Position numbers and translations under genes: made by a program | Shown: piece after piece, positions 8,811-17,091 of the stretch | Layout: every line of letters begins with the position of its first letter | Numbering within the stretch: the stretch's first letter is position 1 | Notes under the pieces: generated by a model | Database searches by the model: none | Told to the model about the DNA's origin: nothing | The model's input: the letters and a program-made list of their open reading frames with translations, nothing else | From: Pascua guehoae | Taxonomy: Eukaryota > Basidiomycota > Tremellomycetes > Trichosporonales > Trichosporonaceae | DNA length: 17,091 nt | Reading direction: 5' to 3' | NCBI GenBank assembly: GCA_001600415.1 | Contig: BCJX01000003.1 | Span: 915,996 to 933,086, forward strand

Positions 8811-11800
8811 CTAGATGTAAATCGCGAGCGTGATGGGGTTGACGGCGAGCCACTCTCCGTCCGTCATTCCCTTTTCGTCGCGCAAAAAGTCGAGCGGCAT
8901 GGTGACGAGGTGTCCGCGAATCTTTGAGAGCTCGGCCTTTACTTCCTGGATCGTCATGTCGGGGTTGGCAACGTGGCCGACCATGGTGTTGGCACTGCGG
9001 TCCACAAACGGCTTGTACTCTGCCCACGAGTGCACCATGTCGGTCGGGACGGGACGGAAGATGCGCTCAAAGATGCGGCGGTTTTCCTTGCCCGTCTCGT
9101 TCCACAGGCGCTCAAACTCGGGCGACAGCGGGTCGGCGACGGCCAGGTCGGCCTCGGACGCCCAGTCGTACTCGTTTTCAATCGGGGCTGCGCGCATCGC
9201 AATCGTCGGCTGGTACTCCCTGTTGCGCGGGTCCGACGTCGCAGGCGGCGCCATCAGGCCGAGGTGTTCTAAAGTGTCAGTGGGGGCGTTGGGTGTCGAC
9301 AGGCTGTACTCACCGCGCATAAGCGAGCGGCGCCACGACGTCGCGAGCTTGGACGCCATAAACTTCTGGCCGTTCATCGTCGTCTCGACCATGTCCATGT
9401 CCTCTGGTTGTCAGCTGGGTCTGTTCTACGACTCCTCTGCGACTCGTCCCAAACTCACCAATGACAATGGCAATCTCAGAGTCGTGGCTACCGACCTGGC
9501 TACGGTCGTTGAGGTTGGCACTGCCGACAATGACACGGCGGTCGTCAACAATCATAAGCTTGCTGTGAATGTAGCATTGCTGCCGGTCAGCCACGACACT
9601 GTCAACGTGAGCTTACCTCGGAAACAATGCTGGCGAGCTCCTCCTCGGGCGTGCCGGCCCACGCCTCTTCGAGCACCGTCCTGCCCGACTGGAAGGCGTC
9701 CTGGCAGATGTTATCCGCGCTAAGAGGTCAGCACTTGTTTGGCAGCACAAGTTAGGATACCCACACGCCACGGTCGTCGCGGGGGGCTGCCGCCTGGAAC
9801 CTCTGAATAATGTCCACCGCCTGGCCATTAGCTCACGTCACCGCCATCAAGGCACCTCACCTCCTGGGTTGTCTTGGGAAGAGGGACCGTGTCCTGCGCC
9901 GTCTTGCCCTTCTTGTTGGCCTCGTCTCCCTTGTCCCTCTGGTCGTGGGGCTTCTCAATGAACACGACGGCGTCCTTGTCGGCATTTTCGCCACCAGGGT
10001 CGCCGACATAAAGGCGCGTGAGCGCAACCTGCGCCTCGTGGAACGTGACGCCAGACTGGGAAACTGTCAGAACATACAACGTGCCACACAACATACGTCA
10101 GCCTCCATCTTCTTGATCAGGCTTGAGGGCGCGTTGATGCGGTCATAGCTGCGCAAGTTGGAGAACGAAATGTACTCCTTACTGTGTGTCAGTCGCAAGG
10201 TACTGCTCGCCAAACACTCACGGGTCATAGCCCGCCTTGCGGATGCGGTCAAAGATCGAGTTACCACCACGGCAGATGGAGCGGTACTGAGCCTCCATGA
10301 TTGCCTTGAGGCCGGCGTCACCTTGGATGTCACCGGGCTGGGCGTCAGGAGGTGACTCGTGTGCTCTTTACTCACGAAAGCCGGAACTTCAGGAATGCAG
10401 ACATAGACCTTGAACTTGCGGTGAGCCTTGGCGGCAGAGAGAATGCGCTCGACGATTGCAAGACCTGAAGACGTCAGTTACTGGGAACAGGGTTTAGACG
10501 CACCGATGAGGTTCTTGATGGGGCCCTTGTCCTGAGTCGTCGTGATGCTACAGGGTTAGAGGTGCGCTGCTGCATGCTGGAAATAGTCTCACACTGGACC
10601 CGTTAGCTATCACTCCAAATACCAACCTGTGCAACTCACAGAACTGGTTCTCAATGTAGATCGTGTGGTTTGCCTCACGAATCAACTCAATGTACGCCTC
10701 TGGAACGGAGTCAGCCCTCAGCTACGCGGACGCCCGCGTACGCACGCTGAATACTGTCCTCGGTCAGAATACCGTGACTCCAGTCGGCAGATGAGCGAAG
10801 CACCTGGACGCGGCAAGTGCCCTGGGGAATGTCCTCGGAGGCGCGAGGCTCTCCCTGCCGCGAGTGGTATGGGTGCTGGACACGCTTGCCCAGCTGGAAT
10901 ATGTCAGTTACAATCAGTGACAGCGGCTCACCTCCTTCCACTGGGCGAGGTGCGGGTGCTCGGCACGGAACTCTGCATCCTCCTGGGCCTCCTTGGCCTG
11001 CTCGCGGGCTTGAACACTGCTCCAAGCTGCGGTGTGAGCTCTCAGCGATACGCAGAAAACTCACGCGAAGGAAGCTGAAGCCAGTCCATGCGCTGGTCGT
11101 GCTTGTATCTATTGTCAATGACGTCCCTCTCGGGGTGCTCACTTGAGGCCCTTGACAAAGTTCCAGCGCTCGCAGAAGTGCTGAACAAGGTCGACGACGG
11201 ACGGACCCATCATCGTGAGCGACGTGTCGTGCCAAGCTGCTGGTTAGCCTCTTTCCACGACTGCACGGTATGTGAACTCACGCATACGGCCCGCATCCTG
11301 GATCGCGAGCGCGTTGGACGCCCACTTGTCCACAGTCTGGAAGTCCATGATACGACAGTTGTTGTAGTCTTACGGGTCAGCATTTGGAACTCTGCACCGG
11401 TTCCAACTCACCCTGGCCCGGGAAGAGCGAGTTCTCAAACTGGGTCGGGTGGACGTCGGCCATGGGATGGTTCTGCGTGTCCCAGCGACCAAAGCATGCG
11501 TCCAGACCGCCCATTGCCGCAACCTTGCAGTCAACAACGCAGAGCTTTTCGTGGTGCGAAAAGTAGTACACCAGCTCGCCTGCAAGTCAGTCCCACTCCC
11601 AATGAGCACCAGGAACGCACCGCCAGAGTGGTCGGGGTGACGCATGACTGCAATGTTTTCAGTCTCATCCCAGTCCTCGAGGGCGTGCTAGCCGTCAGCG
11701 ATGGGGCTGGGTCCCAACTGGCTCATTACAACATACCTTGGTGTGTTTGGAGCCGAGCGACATGGATGCGGTCACCTGCACATGGTCAGTGGTACTGGGT

Positions 11801-12697
11801 ACTTGGCTAGCTGCGAGAGCCAGACGCTTCCCATGCTTGCGCAGCGCTCGCGAGTGCCCCGCACAAACCAATAACACGCACCTCCTTGTACACCTGGATG
11901 TAGATCTTGACACCCTCCTTGGCCTTGCGGAGAAGGAGGCGGTCGAGACGCCACTCGGGGTAGAATGCGGCGGGGCGGCGAAGCTAGAAGAGTCAGCCCA
12001 AGTCAGTGTCCGATGGCCTACCTGCAGCTCGGGCGAGAGCCACCAGTCGAGGATCATGATGGACTAGATTGTGAGCTCGAATCATCAAGGTGGCACCCGT
12101 ACCTCCTTGGCACTGTCGATCATTTCCGATAGTGCCCAGAAATAGTCTGTGCGTCAGTGCTGTGCTCGTTTTCCATACCCGTGCCCCGTCTGGGCATCTG
12201 AGGCACAATCCAGCGTGCGCCAGCTCCCAGCTCCCAAGCTTTGCACACCACGCACCATGGCCGTCAATGTGCCACTTGACAATGTTGCCCGGGCGATCCG
12301 GAGCAAATGAGCGGAAACGGTGGCTGTCGCGGATAGCCATGAGCTTTGCATCAATCTCCTGCTCGTGGGCTTCATCGTGGCGATGGTTGGGGTTCCAGGT
12401 GGTCGCGACAGACACGCCAAGGCGAGAAATGCCAGACGTGACCTTGCCGACCGTGCCACGGATCTTGGAGGCCACCTTGTGGGCCGAGCCGTCTTCGTCG
12501 GTCATTGCGTCTGAAAGGGCACCTAGCCTGGAGACTGTCTGGCTGTTTGAAATACTCTGGCCGACCGATGAAGACGAGACGGTGCGAGCGACAGAGGTGA
12601 CCGTAGGGTTGGATGCAACGGTGTTAATGGCAGATGTGACAGACGCAGGGAGGAATCCAAAGCGAGACTTGGGAGGAGGTTGGTCGTTGCCTGACAT
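8811..12697 (-). CDS. PLD1: Phospholipase D, two HKD motifs, 24 exons
   Basis: Hydrolyses phosphatidylcholine to phosphatidic acid and choline at membranes. Exons (minus): 12697-12256, 12146-12103, 12063-12022, 11983-11882, 11775-11737, 11687-11621, 11579-11412, 11368-11282, 11236-11143, 11108-11065, 11026-10932, 10893-10746, 10699-10640, 10593, 10547-10504, 10464-10376, 10337-10222, 10181-10097, 10055-9861, 9820-9765, 9719-9617, 9579-9459, 9403-9314, 9268-8811. Lengths sum to 2790 nt, 929 residues. Seen: Ser/Thr-rich N-terminus; [13 protein letters not shown]1 HEKLCVVD at 255-262; [27 protein letters not shown] with F478 split by the 1-nt exon; HKD2 HSKLMIVD at 712-719 followed by [10 protein letters not shown]-terminal PLDFL and a terminal ..AIYI like other fungal PLDs. 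No PX or PH domain, so unlike yeast Spo14. Introns 34-55 nt except two of 106 and 109 nt. Start is the first ATG of the open first exon. High confidence in the family; the exon joins are by eye. Confidence 0.93.
10548..10639 (-). other. Two back-to-back introns (46 and 45 nt) flanking a 1-nt exon
   Basis: Intron 10639-10594 begins GTGAGT and ends GCTAACGGGTCCAG. Intron 10592-10548 begins GTGAGA and ends TCTAACCCTGTAG. The only exonic base between them is T (minus strand) at 10593. Exon 13 ends with TTC T, and exon 15 starts C ATC ACG, so the single T completes TTC TTC ATC, the conserved FFI after NQ. Treating the 92 nt as one intron breaks the frame. A TAA lies in frame upstream of the last acceptor, so the downstream exon cannot be extended. 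Confidence 0.8.
11109..11142 (-). other. Very short intron (34 nt) in the PLD gene
   Basis: Donor GTGAGC, branch TTGAC, acceptor ACAATAG. The join AA+A gives Lys in KGLKYKHD and keeps frame between two conserved segments. It is the shortest intron in the window. Confidence 0.8.
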
Positions 12698-12880
12698 GAC
12701 GGCTGTGGCTTTTGGCTGGCTTTGTCTTTAGCGTTGCTTTGCTGGTTGCTGCCCGCTGGCTGCTGCTGCGGAGTGATCGGATACGGTACGACCTCCACCG
12801 GCGAGGGGAACTCGAGGGAACTCCGGCTGCGGGGAACGGGGGGCGGCAGGCAGACGACGACTGCGGAGGCGTGCTACCGT

Positions 12881-12896
12881 GGCTGGCTGGCTGGCT
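12881..12896. repeat. (GGCT)4 microsatellite
   Basis: Four tandem GGCT units followed by related GCT and GGCTCGG words up to about 12913, in the region upstream of the PLD start. Confidence 0.8.
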
Positions 12897-13101
12897 GCTG
12901 GCTCGGTGGCTCGGAATGGTCGGCCGCCGGATGCGTCACGTCACTTGGCCGCTTGTTGAGGATGATCTCAACCTTTGAGGCTGGCTAGCTGTTGCGGGGG
13001 CGGAATGGCCGAGGGGGGACTTTTGTTTTTCCCAGGGCAGCTGATGATCGATGCTAGAGACGACGACGACGACGAGGGCAAGGTAGCAGAGGAGTTTGGC
13101 T

Positions 13102-13198
13102 GGGGGTTTGTGGCTGGGAAGGGAATGGGTTGGTTTGGTTGGGTAGCGTGAATGAGAGAGAATGGGTTGGGTGGGTGGTTACGAGAGAATGGGCGGGG
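13102..13198 (+). other. G-rich, quadruplex-prone stretch
   Basis: Runs of three or more G begin at 13102, 13116, 13121, 13127, 13141, 13164, 13169, 13173, 13191 and 13195, several separated by only 1-3 nt (GGGTTGGGTGGG at 13164-13175). This could form a G-quadruplex on the plus strand upstream of PLD. Prediction only. Confidence 0.45.
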
Positions 13199-13275
13199 CG
13201 GCCATGTCAGAGGCAGGCAGCTGCAGGCAGGCCATTCAGTCAGGCTGGGCTGGTGTGCCCTTGCCATTGCCATTG

Positions 13276-13290
13276 CCCCCCCCCCCCCCC
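13276..13290. repeat. C15 homopolymer
   Basis: Fifteen consecutive C after a short (GCCATT) repeat. Length of such a run is prone to sequencing error and to real slippage. Confidence 0.9.
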
Positions 13291-13647
13291 GCAGGCCGCA
13301 GCCACCTACCTACCAGCTAGTTGGTCGCTTGTCCTTGATTCCCGGAGGCAGCCTCCGAAGCTAGCGAAAGACGAGCCTCGGGCCTCGGGCCCACCATGCC
13401 ACCGGGGCATACAGGGGCTTGGCGTCAATGACGTAGTCGAGGTATGCCCCCGGTCGCACACGCACACGACATGGATGCAGCAGCAACGCGCACAAGGGAT
13501 CAGAGATGCACAGCCCAAAAATAGAATAACAATACGTAAGCAGTCAGTGTCTGTGATCGTCGGCAACTGCACGTGGGTTTGGTTCCGTCAAGTGTTTTGA
13601 ATGGTTCCTTGTCACCGACGGAATCAAATAGTTGGCAAGTGAGCCCG

Positions 13648-13653
13648 ACGCGT
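13648..13653. promoter_or_regulatory. Possible MBF (MCB, ACGCGT) site upstream of CDC45
   Basis: ACGCGT inside the palindrome GACGCGTC, 219 nt before the CDC45 ATG. MBF-type factors drive G1/S transcription of replication genes through this word in yeasts. However, the hexamer occurs at least five other times in this 17-kb window, about the chance rate, so support is weak. Confidence 0.3.
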
Positions 13654-13790
13654 CCCAACATGGCGGGCGGCGTGTGATGGGAGCGCGTCGGTGCGTACAG
13701 TTCAGTAGTGTGGTCATCAACAAGTCAGTAGTCTTGTGCGGGTGGAGGCATAAACTCTCAACGTAATATCCACAATCAAACATCTTGACA

Positions 13791-13817
13791 AACAACAACA
13801 ACAACAACAACAACAAC
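13791..13817 (+). repeat. (AAC)9 repeat in the CDC45 leader
   Basis: Nine AAC units end 54 nt before the CDC45 ATG. Unstructured CAA/AAC leaders are common in fungal 5' UTRs and usually keep the leader open for scanning. Confidence 0.9.
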
Positions 13818-13871
13818 GACAGAGGCACATCTGCCTAGTCCTTCCCCCTCCTCCCCTCCTCTTGTCCCACC

Positions 13872-16495
13872 ATGCCCCTCCTCTACCCGCCCGGGCCCGA
13901 CCTTCGCTCAACACAGTTGACATACACGGACGCGTACAACTCGATTGTTTCGCGAGTTCGACGGCGAGGAACATCGGGCTCAGGCGGCGTGGTCGTCTTT
14001 GTCGGCGTTGATGTCGTGCGTATCGGCTTGACCTGCTGGCGCGTGCACTATGTGTCTGTCAGCGTGGCTATTACCTGAACATCTCCTGCTTCACAACCAT
14101 TCCACTCGCTAACAACCAGGACGGCTTGTTGGCAGCGCGCATTCTGTCATCGCTCTTCCGCCAGGATGATGTGCCGTTCCGTCTCGTCCCCATTGGAGGG
14201 TACAGTGACTTGGAGACCAAGCGCGACGAAGCTCTGGCTTCCGAAGAGGTGCGCATCTTAGAGTTCCTGCAACTTTACAAGGTCGAGCCCAGCTGACATT
14301 AGCTACACACCATCATCCTCCTCTCGCTCGGGTCACTCCTCAACCTTGCCGAGTACTTTTCTCTCCCCAAGGGCGTGCAACTTCACATTGTCGACGCACA
14401 CCGCCCGTGGAACCTCGACAATCTCTTTGGTGTCGACGTCGACGTGGACGAGGACGGCGAGGGCGAGGGAAGAATATGGGTGTGGGGAGACGGTGACGAG
14501 ACCAAGCTGGACGGTGTGAAGCGCAGTTGGGAGGCACTCGAGGTCAGTTAGGATGTGCTTACCCTCAACTGACATTCAGTACGAACCATCAGACTCTGAA
14601 GAATCTGAGGATGAGGACGACGACGAGGACACAGAGGAAGAGGCAGATGAAGGCGATGACGACGAAGATGACGGATACGTCAATGGCGAGGGGAGGGAGC
14701 GGAAACGCTCGCGCGATGGGTCGTCTCGGCCAGCCAAGCGAAGAAGAGAGGACGACGACCGGGTATGTTTTCGCCCTCCTGTGGAACCAACTAACCTCAG
14801 CCACGAAAACTCCCACGCGCTATTCGAGACGCACACATCGAGCGTGTGAACCGGTACTACCACTCGGGCACATACTACGGGATGAGTGTCGCGCAGACCG
14901 TGTACCTGCTCGCGACAGAGTTGGAGCGCGCAGACAATGATCTGCTGTGGCTGGCAATCCTGGCCGTGACACACCAATATGTGGCGGCGCAGATCGACCG
15001 GGACAGGTACGAGCTGCACCATGAGCTGCTGCATGACGAAGTGGTCCGCCTCAACCCTGCGTCGCGGACAGACGTGCCCAACCCTGACAACCGCGCCATT
15101 GCCGAATCAAAAGAGCTCCGCTTTGTGCTCTTCCGGCACTGGAACCTCTACGACAGCATGCTACATTCGGGCTACGTCGCGGGCCGCATGGGTATCTGGA
15201 AGGAGAAGGGGCGCAAGCGGCTGCAGGGTTTGCTAGCCAAGATGGGGCAAGTCTACGAGTCTGGCGTGTGTATCACGCTGACCGGTCCAGTTTCTCCCTG
15301 CTACAGTGCCAGCAGGCGTACGCACACATGGACATGAAGTTGAAGCGCGACCTCCCAGCCAAGCTCGAGTCCATTGCGCCAGAGTACGGTCTCGTGGAGC
15401 TCGAGTACCCATCCTTTGTGCGCGCGTACGGGTTCCAGATGTCGGCCCTGTCGGCGGCCGACGCGGTCGAGGGCCTTGTGGCGCTCCTCGAGGCGGCAAA
15501 GGGCATCCGTCTTGAGATTGAGCTCGAGGGCGGCCGAGGTGCGGGCGACTGGTGGGGCGGCGCCCGCCTGTGGAGCATAGACGACAAGGACGCCAACGAC
15601 GACGCCGACCCGACCCCGCAGCCCAACGGCGACACTGACGAGAATGGACAGCGCAAGGAAGCCATGCAGCAGTGGCACGTGCCGAATTTCTGGATTGCCT
15701 ACGACGCTTGCGACGACATTGTCCGTCTCCGCCGCTCGCTCACCCTCGCGCGGTCCCTCCACTGTGCGATTTTGCGCCAAGGAAGCGCTATTCTCGACAA
15801 GGCGATTATCCGCCCGCTGAAGACGTTTCGCTTTGCCGCCGTCCGCGAGGGCCCCGACCTGCGCGTGTTTGCCCACCCGGCCCCGCTGTCGCGTCTCGCC
15901 CTCTGGCTCGTCGACGCCACACGCGATAAGTGGGCGGAACGCGACGCCAAACACGGGCACAAGGTGACGAGCTTGCCGTTTGTCGTAGCCTGTCTCAATG
16001 AGGACAAGGGGAGCTATTTGGTCGTCGGTGTCACGGGTGCCCCGGAATTTGGCGACGTGCGGAAAAAGTGAGTCCGGTTGGGTGTGCCGGCGGCTGGTCG
16101 ACATGGTGTAGGTGTGGCATTGTGGAGGATTGGTGTGGGAGGGGGAAGCCATGGGGCGTGAATGCGTGAATGTGGCGCCTGGGGAATCGTACAAGGGTGG
16201 TGTAAGGGTGGCAGTGTCGGACTATGATGCTGGCTCTGCACGATGAGGTATGGCGGTGGTATCTCCGATACCGACCATCCCCGTGGCAATGTTGTCTGCG
16301 TTCCCAGTATCGCACACTTGATCGTCCGCCCCCAATACCCCACTAACCCCCAGCAAATTCGGCCTCGCATTCCAACAAGCCGCGGAGGAATCGGGCGCGG
16401 CGTCCAAGCACGACATGTTTGACACGAGCGTCGTCGAGGTCGCCGAGGACGATCTGAAGGGCTTTATCGAGGCGCTCCACCTGCGGTCGGCATAG
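13872..16495 (+). CDS. CDC45: CDC45 DNA replication initiation factor
   Basis: Cdc45 joins Mcm2-7 and GINS to form the CMG replicative helicase in the nucleus. Exons: 13872-14015, 14120-14248, 14303-14542, 14580-14762, 14801-15246, 15291-16067, 16354-16495; 2061 nt, 686 residues. Seen: degenerate RecJ/DHH-like start VVVFVGVDV-DGLLAARIL at residues 40-57; PIGGYSDLE; LHIVDAHRPWNLDNLFG; an acidic Asp/Glu tract and basic NLS-like RKRSRDGSSRPAKRRR in exon 4 (residues 172-232); YYHSGTYYG; FRHWNLYDSMLHSGYVAGRM; FSLLQC; KFGLAFQQAAEESGA; and the C-terminal EVAEDDLKGFIEALHL. These are the conserved Cdc45 landmarks in order. Introns: 104, 54, 37, 38, 44 and 286 nt. The fifth uses a GC donor. Start: ATG at 13872 in CACCATGCC context. 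The divergent neighbour is PLD. Confidence 0.95.
15247..15290 (+). other. GC-AG intron (44 nt) in CDC45
   Basis: Donor GG|GCAAGT, branch GCTGAC, acceptor CCGGTCCAG|T. The join GG+T makes Gly in LAKMG-FSLLQC, the conserved Cdc45 order. The nearby GT dinucleotides give either a frameshift or an intron of only 23 nt, so the GC donor is required. Confidence 0.85.
16068..16353 (+). other. Last, long intron (286 nt) of CDC45
   Basis: Donor GTGAGT, branch ACTAAC, acceptor CCCCCAG. The join AA+C gives ..RKNKFGLAFQQ.., the conserved C-terminal block. A small GGTAT/ATACC hairpin is present at about 16257-16271; no snoRNA signature seen. Confidence 0.8.
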
Positions 16496-17091
16496 GCCGT
16501 GGCTGCGCAGTTGCATCGAGATGGCGGGCGGTGTCGCGTTGGGGACACGCGTGGTGTCGCCTGGGGGCGGAGATCGTGGGGGCGGGATGTGAGGGGGCTG
16601 CATGCATTGTCTGCGAAACGTCTGGTGGCATGCTGCGCATATGTACGGCCGTCGGGTGTCATCCGCCAGCATACTGAACAGTTCCGATAGGACAGGTGCG
16701 AGCACACTCGCGCCCCGGATGCCGGACGTGCTGCAAGCAACCTTGCCCATGGCGAGAGCACCGCTCATTCGTGTCTAAAGACCAGCGCGAAATGTAGAAG
16801 CGCCGCTGCTGGCATGCTCGGCGCTCGGCAATGTGCAGTCGACTGACCGGAATCGGACGTTGACATGGTTCCCAACAGGCTCGGAACTGCAAAGCCAGAC
16901 GCTTTCCCTCCTCCCTCTTGCATCATCTCGATCGTACCACCAACCAGCTGACATGGCAAACTGCCTTGATGCGTTCTGACCGTGGGCTCTGTGTGCCCCT
17001 ACCTGCCTCAACTCTTCTGTGTCCCCCTACCTGCCTCAACTCTCAGCTCCACCCCCACGACCCCGCCCAGAACACAACCACAACAACCCCC
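16496..17091. other. CDC45 3' flank and probable promoter of a downstream gene
   Basis: No convincing gene; the open frames here lack domains. From about 16990 the plus strand turns C/A-rich and ends in CCACAACAACCCCC, similar to the AAC-rich leader before CDC45, which suggests the 5' leader of a plus-strand gene starting beyond the window. Confidence 0.45.
16988..17043. repeat. 28-nt direct tandem repeat, 2 copies
   Basis: Copies at 16988-17015 and 17016-17043 differ at one base (G at 16995, C at 17023). The shared core is CTACCTGCCTCAACTCT. It lies in the likely promoter or leader of the next gene. Confidence 0.85.

Larger units (their letters stand above)
12698..13871. promoter_or_regulatory. 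Divergent promoter region shared by PLD and CDC45
   Basis: 1174 nt separate the two divergent ATGs. No gene seen. Contents: (GGCT)4 at 12881; a G-rich plus-strand stretch with many GGG runs at about 13102-13198, C-rich on the PLD strand; a C15 run at 13276-13290; an ACGCGT word (within GACGCGTC) at 13648-13653, 219 nt before the CDC45 ATG; short upstream reading frames at 13660-13677 and from 13677; and an (AAC)9 leader repeat just before CDC45. No TATA box is evident on either strand. Confidence 0.55.

Noticed and set aside
16222..16761. Minus-strand frame across the end of CDC45
   Set aside because: Antisense to the last CDC45 exon, with no domain; the downstream part is unremarkable.

Overview
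This window looks like nuclear DNA of a basidiomycete yeast. The support is GC-rich coding sequence, very many short spliceosomal introns (mostly 34-55 nt) with GTGNGT-type donors, and a CTGAC or CTAAC branch site only a few bases before the acceptor. Tremellomycetes, perhaps Trichosporonales, is my best guess from gene architecture; it is inference. There are no prokaryotic, viral or transposon genes that I can see, and no tRNA, rRNA or CRISPR.

Layout. (1) 1-487: heptamer minisatellite and 3' flank. (2) 488-2502, minus: ERV2-like FAD sulfhydryl oxidase, 4 exons, two of its introns unusually long (479 and 689 nt). (3) 2503-4576: about 2 kb without a convincing gene, ending in a pyrimidine-rich promoter and leader. 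(4) 4577-8442, plus: large Ser/Pro-rich fungal protein of unknown function, 2 exons, 461-nt intron. (5) 8443-8810: short convergent 3' region. (6) 8811-12697, minus: phospholipase D with both HKD motifs, which I reconstruct as 24 exons joining to one 929-residue frame. (7) 12698-13871: divergent promoter region shared by PLD and CDC45. (8) 13872-16495, plus: CDC45 replication initiation factor, 7 exons, 686 residues, including one GC-AG intron. (9) 16496-17091: CDC45 3' flank and probably the promoter of a following plus-strand gene.

The four genes belong to unrelated pathways (ER disulfide formation, unknown, phosphatidylcholine hydrolysis, DNA replication), so this is an ordinary chromosomal neighbourhood, not an operon-like system.

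The most striking item is inside the PLD gene. Reading frame and the conserved Asn-Gln-Phe-Phe-Ile motif can be kept only if a single nucleotide (position 10593) is an exon by itself, flanked by introns of 46 and 45 nt that both carry canonical donor, CTAAC branch site and acceptor. Skipping that one base would shift the frame and remove the second catalytic HKD motif. All exon joins were made by eye from frame, splice consensus and remembered family motifs; no transcript or alignment was available.
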